Shown piece by piece: positions 56,070 to 64,000 of a DNA stretch of 64,000 nucleotides. The translations under genes were made by a program, and so were the position numbers. This DNA comes from Eutreptiella sp. 'Long Island Sound 2002' (lineage: Eukaryota > Euglenozoa > Euglenophyceae > Eutreptiales > Eutreptiaceae), in assembly GCA_964036045.1 (NCBI GenBank), contig OZ038386.1:19182225-19246224 (forward strand). The letters are read 5' to 3'. The notes beneath the pieces were generated by a model. That model saw nothing but the letters and a program-made list of their open reading frames with translations, was not told the DNA's origin and made no database searches. Position 1 is the stretch's first letter, and each line of letters begins with the position of its first letter.

Positions 56070-56837
56070 AGGACTAGGCCCTTGATGTTGTGTTACATGT
56101 TGCATGATGGCCAAATCCCACCAACAAGGCTATCCCCAAAAATACCCACTAGCCCCACACACCTCAGCTAGTAATCCGTCCAAGCGCTTCGGGACCTCTC
56201 CTCTTGTCCCACACACTTGTGCCTACAAAAAAGCCTGCACCAAGAAAAGTAAAAACGGCACTACCAAAGAAACCCCCCAAATGGTGTCAAACCCCCGCCC
56301 CCCTTTGAACCAAACACCCCAATACTTACAACCCCCCCCCCCCAAAAAAAACCTCCCAATTGTGCAGAGACACCCCCACCCCCACACAGACACCCACAAA
56401 CCATGCAACACAACAAGACACAAACTAGGGGGGGGGGATTCTACGAGACATGAAGTCATGAGGTTTTGCCTAAGATTGGACAAATCGAAAAAAAGGGGGT
56501 GGTTCCCCTGTTGCGCGCAACCGAGTTTCCCAAAACTCACCACCGGGGGGGTCACCTTGGACGTGCACAAGTGTGTATTTGTCCATTTTTTGGATCATGT
56601 AGAAGAAATCTGGGGCTGATTTGCTTCAAAATGATGGACCTTTGCACGCTTAGTTGGTGCCGCAGTTTCCCATATGATGTGTGGAAGGGACGTGGTGGCC
56701 TAAGGGGTGAGCATTCAACAACAGAGGCCTCCACTCTACCTCCTCATCAATGCCATGGTGGTTGTAGCCGCCCACATCCCCTGCTGGAGGGGGTCATGGA
56801 CGAGTTCTCTTCGGTGCGGCCCAACACGGAATAGGGT

Positions 56838-57010
56838 GCCTCATGGGGTGCCCAACCGTCACGTTTTGCGTTTCGGATCACCGCTTCATGGGGTGCCCAA
56901 TCCCACAATACGGTCGTTTCGAATTGTTCCACGTCAACGATCACCACTTCATGGGGTGTCCAATCCCACAATGCGGTTGTTTTGAGTTGTTTCATGTCTC
57001 ATGAGTGCCC
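56838..57010. repeat. Degenerate tandem repeat, about 63 bp
   Basis: TTCATGGGGTGYCCAATCCC followed by ACAATRCGGTYGTTT recurs at about 56885 and 56948, with partial copies at 56838 and 56999. Confidence 0.85.
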
Positions 57011-58665
57011 AACCCCGGAACTTCATTTGTGCAACAACAAGTACATCATCTGTTCATAACCTCAACTTGGGGGGCCACGCCAAAGCATGGGAGTCCATAA
57101 CCCCAACTCGAGGGGCCTCCAACGCGGAGGAGAAAATTTTGAACCAGTTATGCTCAATAGCACCGGAAGGTTAACCACCATTGGCACAGTTTCCTCGATA
57201 ATAACAATAATGAATGAATGTTGAGGCCCAAAAAATGGGCGGAACGGCTACATAACCCTTGCCTTATTGGGGGTCCCCAACACGGCGACAAACAAGGCCC
57301 GCGTCGGGCTGGTGCAAAACTGCCCTCAAGGGTGGTCCTTTAAGAAAAGGCTGCCACCTGAAGAACCCCCTTAGTTTCAGGAGCCCATTGGACTTGTGGA
57401 GTGTAAGTGCATATCCTCAACCCAAGGGGCAACATTTGTCCAATTGGAGGGGTACTAGACGGTGGACTGAGCAAATCCTTCACAAAAAAAGGGGGCTTTC
57501 GGTTATATGAAACCATTACTTTTGCATAAGAATCTGGGCAACGAAAAAGGGGGGGGGTATGTAAACCCCCTCATACTGTCATTATCCTTAGCACCCCTCC
57601 CCCTCCGCCGCCCCAACACAACCACCCTCACCAGCTCCCACCCTCGATTGACAAAGAGCAGGGCAGCAAACATGTAAAAGGCGGTTGCGGAAACTGCACT
57701 TGTCCAAGCATTGTAGATGTGCAATATGTACATGAAAACAAAAAAACCTGATTGAGTGCCTGCATTTGGCAGCTTGATAACAACAAGCGATCTCGGGGAC
57801 CCTGGAGTGCGGACAGGTCAAAATGGCTGCATCACCCCTGCCCACTTGGTGTCCCCATAATGGGGAGGACTGAAACGGCTACATAGCCACCGAGGTTACC
57901 CATACATATCCTCAAAGGAAGGGTTCAAGATGCGAATGCTTTTTTTGGTACAAAAACGCGGGGGAGTCTGGTACCACCGCTGTATAATGACCAGCAATGC
58001 TTCACCAGCGGCAGCGGGTGGTCGTTGGACAATGGTTTAAGGCAAAAGAGCGCCGCTTGACCAGGGGCTGGTCGTTGGACACACCCGTAGAAACAGTGGT
58101 GGTGTCACGAATTGCGTCATCCTGACCATAAGTTGGTAATTGCGCAAAGCAATTGTTGCGCAATAGGGGGGGGGGGGTACGCACCAGTCCAAAAGCCGTC
58201 CCTCGCCCCAGCTGTGATTCAGTAAGCCCGAAGCATCAGACACAGTGCGTTCCACGCGGCCGCGCATCATGCATTTGCATTCAGAGGCCGGGGACAGCAT
58301 GTTCGTTGCTTGGGTGCCTCCAATCGTGGCCGGGGTGAGAGATGTGCCACACAAACCCAGAGGCTGCCAGGCCCGCAACGCAGCCCAATCCCTCGGATGG
58401 AGTCAATCGGAAATGTGTATACACAGGGCAGTGGCAATGCCGTGACGTGGAAAAACACTCACAGTCCGCTGGGAGAGACAGAACCTCTTGGGCAGCACAT
58501 GCCCCACTGCACACCAAGTGCTTGCGCAGGAGGCCGCTTATGCACAGAAAACCCCCAGGTCCTGCACAACCTTCGTCTACAACCTCAGCAGCTTTAGTCT
58601 GGCACCTGCTGGAGACACTCAGACTCCTGTGTTGCTGCCTTCATGACAAATGGCAGAGACTCGCA
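57011..58665. other. No gene; scattered transposon modules
   Basis: Inverted forms of the 20071-type module (GGCTACATAACCCTTGCCTT and relatives) occur near 57245, 57815 and 57865. The phrase GGGAGTCCATAACCCCAACT (57088) recurs near 40839 and 62925. Lone family-2-like ends lie near 57550 and 58165. Confidence 0.45.
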
Positions 58666-59252
58666 TACCCCCCCCCCCCTTGCGCAAGCAGCAGCCAGGT
58701 CAGGAAAGTGACGGTCAGACCAGGTCCTGGTGCTTAGACAAGGCGGTGCAACCGCGCAACGCGCGGTACCAAAGAAAGCATGTCCCAAAAACCTGCCCAT
58801 ACCTCACCCTAAGCACAATAGTCACAACACGGCCCTAGAACACAATGTGCAGGCAAATTTCAGCAAGTTCTGGAGGTCCTCACTGCCCATCAGGGGCATC
58901 AGGAGCTTGGGAATGGTGCATGTGAATGGTGAGGAATTTGCTTGGTGTCCTTCAGGTGTTTGGTCTTTTCAATCACCCCTGGAGCAAAGAGTTCCTCCAT
59001 CTCAATATTCATTTTTTTGCTCACCTCATAATTGTCACATGCCTGAGACCCAAGCAGAATGTTGTTATGAGCGTGAGGACGCATCACGAGCATGAAACAG
59101 CCCCTCTTTCCCTCTACGATCGGCACACAATCACACTTTGCCTACTTTCTGACCGCAAAAAGCCGTGGTCAGAAAATTCGGTAAAAGTGACGGTCAGACC
59201 GGGTCCTGGTGCTTAGTCAAGGCGGTTCTTGCGCAAGGGGGGGGGCGGGGTA
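58666..59252. mobile_element. Family-2 element, best-preserved copy
   Basis: It is bounded by TA at 58666-58667 and 59251-59252. Termini are TACCCCCCCCCC then TTGCGCAAGCAG and, inverted, TACCCCGCCCCCCCCC then TTGCGCAAGAAC. AGTGACGGTCAGACCRGGTC then CTGGTGCTTAGWCAAGGCGG is directly repeated near 58707 and 59187. No transposase is visible. Confidence 0.82.
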
Positions 59253-60967
59253 AGATTTCACAGTCAACGTTGCCCCTTACTCATTGTTAGAACATAGTCG
59301 GAATGACCACGAGCTTGACCAACAGTGAATGGGGGGCATTCAAGCAAGGGCCATCGGTGTGACTTCTCATCAAAGAGACGTGGTTGCCAACTGAAACAAT
59401 CACCATCAGCTGGCGAAGACAGAAACGGGGTGCTGCTGTTCAGAAACACTCGGACCAACTGGCTGAGACCCAACACAGTGGTCACCCCATATTGAAGTTG
59501 AGGACCAGGGGGGAAAGCATGTGAAGGAGAGCATTGACTCCACCCGATCTTCTTTCGCCAAAGGCTGGAGCCTCTGCAGCACTTCGCCTGCCCCAGATCC
59601 TATTTTGATACAAGGGACTTTGTCAACGCGCAGACAATCAGCTGACCACGGTGGCCGTTTGGCCAGCAATTGCCTGTGCACAGGAGCGCAGTTCTCCATC
59701 AAAGGGCGAACACTGTGCTCAAAAAGGGTTTGCAGTGGTGCACATTATTATGGCACGAGCACAGGGCAGGGGGTCACATGATGCGCCAGCTGAGAGGGAG
59801 AATTGCCGACCATTGCTGCATATGCACACCAGGACGTGCATGTGTGGAGCGCCTTTTCGCCTGCGTCCGGACTTTGGAAGTAATAAACGTGGCCCCGTTT
59901 GCCACTGGCCCCCCACAGAGGAATGAAGAACCAGGCTCAGGCCATTGGCATGGGGGGGGGGGGGGGGCGCAGTGCTCATCTTGGCCCAATTCCCCGGCCA
60001 ACTTTTGAGCAGGTTGAGCACACATTGACAACGCTGTGATAATCCGTTGGACCCGAAGTGAGCACGTTGAACGTGGGGAGCACATGTTGAATGCAGAGTG
60101 AACAGCTCAGTGTTCACCGAGTCGGGTCTCTGTGAGCATTGGAAGGCGGTACCTTTTGTAGTTGTACCACCTTTTCCTGCTACTAATAAGTTGCTATGTG
60201 CCAAGTGTCTGGGGAGATGCACAGGCGACGTGGAGAGGGTTGGCGGATGTGAGGTGAGGTGGCGGCACTTTTTCTGGCTGCATGCAAATGCTTTTTGGCA
60301 GTCTTTCATCACTTTCAGACATCAGTTCTTTTCTCTGTTCGAATTGCTTGTGCCAGCACCTCCTCGACGCTGGGTAGCGCTCTGCATGCAGTGTGTCGTG
60401 ATGGCTCACTGTTCGCGCCACCTGTTTTGTATTATATTTATGCTGGTGAATAAATGCATCTGTGCAGGTACATGTAGGCGCGTACGTTCTTTTCCCATGT
60501 TGCGTTGAAAACACCACCAACATGGCTGACTCAGTCACCCCCCTCTCCCTGCAGCTCGAAGAGGCCAGCTGGGACCCGTCATCTGCAGCACGTCCGCTTG
60601 CAAGTTGGTTAATTGGGATCTGCATATGGGCTTATGTACCGCTTTCCACTGACACTGGCCATTGTTCTTGTTCGGCTGGACTTTTTGTTGACCCAAACAG
60701 CCGGCCTGCATTCAACCACTTATTCCTGAGCGCCGCCAGCAGGCCCTGCTCATGGCTGGCTTGATCGGCCAGGCCAAAGGGGAGGGGGTGAGGAAGGTCC
60801 ATTGACCTGGGGAGGGGATGTATGTCTAATGCAAGGCGCTGTTTCTCAAGAAGATCACCCACGTCATCATGAATCCAACGTCCAAAGTGAAAGCCACAAG
60901 GCTGAGATCGAACGAGACATTGACCGCGCAATGTCGGCGTGTCGCCAACAAGAAATGTCGACTCCCC
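59253..60967. other. No recognised gene
   Basis: Open frames exist on both strands but none has a known motif. The minus-strand frame at 60630-60931 lies just downstream of the methyltransferase and may include its 3' UTR. Confidence 0.4.
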
Positions 60968-62401
60968 TTAGAACCCGCCCTCTGGTTTGCGCACCGTGAA
61001 CATGATGTACTCGCGCTGCCGCATGGCCTCGTAGCCCACCAGCCCTACACTGCTGCACAGGCTCTTAAGCTCCGCATCCTCCCACCACTTGAAGCCCCCG
61101 GACCCGACCCCGGGCATCAGGGGCGACACGACCGTGGTCCGCACCGATGCCGGCAACACGTCCTGCCCGGCCACCAGGAAGGTGGAGAACACCGCGACCC
61201 CGCCCGGCCGCAACACCCTCGCAATCTCAGCCATGGCCAGCGCCGGCTGTGGCCAGCAATGCAGGGCCGCCCCGGCGTGCACCGCCGCCAGCGTCTCGGA
61301 CTCGAAAGGCAGGCGTGCGATGTCGGCGCGCACCAGCTCGAGCCCGGGCACCGCGGCGGCGGCCGCGTCGTTGCGGACCCCATCGCGGGTCTGCTGCAGC
61401 ATCTCCTCCGAATAATCCAGCGCGAACACTCTGGCAAACTCTCCGGAGGTCAGGAAGCGGCGGGTGAACAGCCCCGACCCGCAGGAGGCGTCCAGCACCG
61501 CGCCCCCGCGCCCCGCGGGCAGCAGCCACCGCAGCGCCTGCGCGAACTCCTCGTCGGGGCCCGGGGCGCCCGCGACCGCGAAGCTCTGGCGCCAGCCGCG
61601 CTCGTACACGCCCGCCACCAGCGGGTTCTCGAAGGTGGCGGTGCCCAGGGTCTGGCCCTGGCTCTGCGCGCGCTCGCCACGCAGCACTTGGCTGAGCGTG
61701 GGCAGGCCCCCGGGCGGCGGCGGCAGGGCTTGCTCGACGGCGTCGATCACGGGCAGGACCTGCTCGGCGAATGGGAGGCCGGAAGCCCCCGGGGCATCGC
61801 CCTCAACCTCCGCAGCCCCCAGCGGCCGGCCACTGGCGGGCGTGAGGTCGAGGCCAGGCCCAAAGTCCCGGTATTGCAAGCTGCATCGGGGGCAGACGGA
61901 GCCCGTAAGCGGCTTCAGGCAGGCAGGACAGCACAGGCGGGGCTCGGGGTCACAAGTAGTCGCTGCCGCAGCGCTGTCTTCTGGAGTGGGGTCCATGCTG
62001 CCCAGTGGCGTGGCAGGCTCATCTGACTCTCCCGTAGCCGCCGCGGTGTCTGCAGCCGCCGCAGCGACGGAGCCAGCGTCGCCGGCAGCACCATCGGCCT
62101 GCACAGCGGCCGTGCGCCATGAGATGCGTGAGTGTGGCGATGCTGGCCGTGAGACGCGCCAGCAAAGGATGAGCGCCGCCAGAGTGAGGGGCAGCGAGAG
62201 CACTTTCGCAAGGGTCATGACCGCGGTCCCTTGTGCTCTGGGAAGGTCTCGAGGTTGGGATGTGTGGTCGCCAGCTGGAAGCGTGCGCACATGAGGTGCT
62301 GCGTTCATGCTGCGGGCAACAGGATTCCGGTGGAAGACTGCATGATTCCATGCCGTGGTTCGCGGGAGGTTCGTGTGGCTGACAGCGGTGGTACTCCGCA
62401 T
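60968..62401 (-). CDS. Chloroplast-type SAM-dependent methyltransferase
   Basis: A single-exon methyltransferase of the plant plastid family represented by Arabidopsis At1g78140 and At2g41040, whose substrate is not firmly known to me. From ATG 62401 it is 477 residues. The first 60 residues are rich in Ser, Thr, Arg and Ala and poor in acids, fitting a transit peptide, followed by a hydrophobic LSLPLTLAALILCW. A zinc-ribbon-like CCPACLKPLTGSVCPRCSLQ comes next. The SAM fold shows motif I VLDASCGSGLFTRRF, VFALDYSEEML, VRADIARLPFESET, VHAGAALHCWPQPALAMAEI, ARVLRPGGVAVFSTF and the C-terminal REYIMFTVRKP. GC content and G/C-ending codons are far above the surroundings. Later ATG 62218 is an alternative start. 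Confidence 0.92.
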   Translation of the reverse strand: MRSTTAVSHTNLPRTTAWNHAVFHRNPVARSMNAAPHVRTLPAGDHTSQPRDLPRAQGTAVMTLAKVLSLPLTLAALILCWRVSRPASPHSRISWRTAAVQADGAAGDAGSVAAAAADTAAATGESDEPATPLGSMDPTPEDSAAAATTCDPEPRLCCPACLKPLTGSVCPRCSLQYRDFGPGLDLTPASGRPLGAAEVEGDAPGASGLPFAEQVLPVIDAVEQALPPPPGGLPTLSQVLRGERAQSQGQTLGTATFENPLVAGVYERGWRQSFAVAGAPGPDEEFAQALRWLLPAGRGGAVLDASCGSGLFTRRFLTSGEFARVFALDYSEEMLQQTRDGVRNDAAAAAVPGLELVRADIARLPFESETLAAVHAGAALHCWPQPALAMAEIARVLRPGGVAVFSTFLVAGQDVLPASVRTTVVSPLMPGVGSGGFKWWEDAELKSLCSSVGLVGYEAMRQREYIMFTVRKPEGGF

Positions 62402-64000
62402 GGTAGCGCCCTTGAGTTGTAGTGTGGCTGTTGGGAGACTCAATGCAAGCCCAGATCCACAAAAGAGACCCAGCGCGATAGCACAACAGTATGTCCAGAC
62501 ATGTGCCGAGCTTTGCGCCAGGTGCTGGGTGTTGTGTGCCTTGATGGTGGACAATGGGAGGTACTCATCACGATGCATTGTGTAAATCTGGTGACAAGAG
62601 CAGACACTGCAGGATATTGCAAGATGATGCACGGACCTTCCTTCTTCGTCATTCCCTCTTTGCTTCAAAGGCTCAATGAACTTCAGTATGCAACACGTCC
62701 ACACGTATGCAGCACACTCTTTCAGTGCGTGTTACAGGCCCGGAAGCCCACCCATCCTGCCACAAACACTGCCAGCGAACAAGCGAAGCTCAATGTCTTG
62801 ATACACCTATGGATATCGGCGCAAGTAGCCTTATGTGCAACAAGATGTGTGCGACATTTTGCAAAACATGATACAGACATTGCAGTCTTCAACCCCAGCT
62901 CCAGGGGGCATCATTTGTGGCATGTGAGTCCATATCCCCAACTCAAGGCCACCACTTGTGGACTGTCCATATCCCCAACTCAAGGGGGCCACTCAATATG
63001 GCAACTGGATTTCCACAAGTGCAGTGCAATTTTGAGAGGGCAAACAAGGTGGGCTCATATACACAGCAGGGGGCGGTCCCGAACACGGGCCAGGACATGT
63101 TGGGACACCATAAACAGAAAAACAGACAACACAATACCAGCAATGGCCATGAGGATGTGACACGTTGTCACTGGATGGGGTGATTACCTTCATTGAATGA
63201 AATTTGATCCTATGTCACATAGCTGTAGACGAGTTAAGTTAAGTTTGTGATCTGAATTGTTGGTGTGCATCCTAGCCATGTTTTTTTACACTGGGTTATG
63301 CGCCAATGCCAGGAGGTGCAGGAGGAGCTGCTTCCAACGCATTCAGAAATACAGTATTTTTGACATGGGTGCTGGGGAGTGCATTGAAGGTGTAGCCGGT
63401 ATGGGACAAAGGGATGGGGGACAGGAGGCCCCACCCAGATAGCTGGAAGCCAAAGTGCAAAAAAAAGAGAGGGATGGGACACGACCGTGTGACACAGAGC
63501 TGGACTGTGTCATGCACGGGGGGTCGTCTCCTCGCTTTTAGACACGACCCCCCCCAGTAGAAGTGGGCCGAAGGCCCCCAAGGGGGGGGGGGGAGGCTGG
63601 CCGCCGAGGAGGGCTTCTCTAGCGGACTAGCTAGTCGCTGCTCGTTGCTAAGGTGGGGGGGAGGGGGGCTGGGGGAGAGGGTTAGCAGAGGTCTAGTCCA
63701 GTCTGGCAGAGACGCGGTGGCCTCAGGGGTTGTTCTACAATAACGGGGCCTCCACTCTATCTCCTCACCAGTGCAATGGTGGCTGTAGGCACCCACACCC
63801 CTTGCTTGGGGAGGGCCGTATATGTATGCTGTTCTAATCAAAAGTGGCCATCTCAAAATCAATAGTGGCTACCTCACCCGTGCCTTCTCGGGGGCCCGCA
63901 AGTGGGCGGAAATGCTACCTAACCCTTGTATTCTTGGGGGAACCCAGCAGAGGGGACAAAGTTTTCGGGCGCCTTCGGCGCCACCCTATGTATGGCCCGT
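62402..64000. other. No recognised gene; dispersed repeats
   Basis: Two phrases GTCCATATCCCCAACTCAAG lie at 62926 and 62966, related to 40839 and 57088. A block at 63715-63830 (GTGGCCTCAGGGG, GCCTCCACTCTATCTCCTCA and on) matches 56694-56800. A 20071-type module (GGCTACCTCACCCGTGCCTT) is near 63866. The long plus-strand frame 62501-63160 shows no domain. Confidence 0.45.

Noticed and set aside
56820-57010. Regularly spaced repeats resembling a CRISPR array
   Set aside because: Repeat and spacer are not separable, copies are degenerate, and the genome is eukaryotic.
60869-62294. Large plus-strand ORF of 385 codons and others opposite the methyltransferase
   Set aside because: GC-rich antisense shadow. 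The minus strand carries all the conserved methyltransferase motifs.
62501-63160. 219-codon plus-strand ORF upstream of the methyltransferase
   Set aside because: It has no domain and crosses repeated GTCCATATCCCCAACTC phrases, so it is probably chance.

Overview
This is nuclear DNA from a eukaryote with a repeat-laden genome and spliced genes. A green alga is most likely. The evidence is a chloroplast-type methyltransferase closely resembling plant proteins, a spliced Hv1 proton channel, a spliced LYR-motif mitochondrial assembly factor, and a DIRS/PAT-style element (gag, tyrosine recombinase, reverse transcriptase). A large-genome prasinophyte of the Cymbomonas kind is my guess, and the sequence alone does not prove it. 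I see no prokaryotic operons, rRNA genes, CRISPR array or organelle gene cluster.

Recognisable host genes are few and far apart. They are Hv1 (3270-6924, +, three exons), an unidentified coiled-coil gene fragment (9182-9701, +), a SDHAF1-like LYR protein (31792-32951, -, two exons), a BTB/T1 domain fragment (about 49880-50502, +), a possible small membrane protein (50609-50848, -) and an intronless plastid-type methyltransferase (60968-62401, -). A zinc-finger ORF with an internal TAG (23449-24660, +) lies in an AT-rich stretch (about 20.4-27.1 kb).

The rest is dominated by DNA transposons, many with both ends and target-site duplications still readable. Family 1 (PIF/Harbinger-like, 3-bp target duplications, G-run termini) has complete copies at 13322-14081, 17589-18271, 33952-34651, 41056-41546, 43382-44168, 53634-54328 and 54729-55508, plus a mosaic copy near 30266-30843. 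Inside both ends of each copy sits an 11-bp GC-rich unit in direct orientation. The unit differs between copies but matches between the two ends of one copy. Family 2 (poly-C termini opening TACCC, TA target) has copies at 30078-30905, 42385-43056, 46065-46436, 46969-47546 and 58666-59252. It also carries direct subterminal repeats, with a GCTTRGACAAGG-like core in several copies. Three elements have hAT-type 8-bp target duplications: 25357-25780, 31366-31810 and a 4.4-kb unit at 34829-39252 that holds gag, tyrosine recombinase and reverse transcriptase genes.

Transposons and genes interlock. The hAT-like element at 31366-31810 supplies the last codons and stop of the LYR gene. Intron 2 of Hv1 holds family-2-like repeats that repeat the sequence of its own 5' splice site. 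Elements are nested in one another (30078-30905), and some carry unidentified coding-like cargo. The two strongest leads for something undescribed are the end-matched 11-bp repeats of family 1 and the retroelement genes bounded by hAT-type termini.
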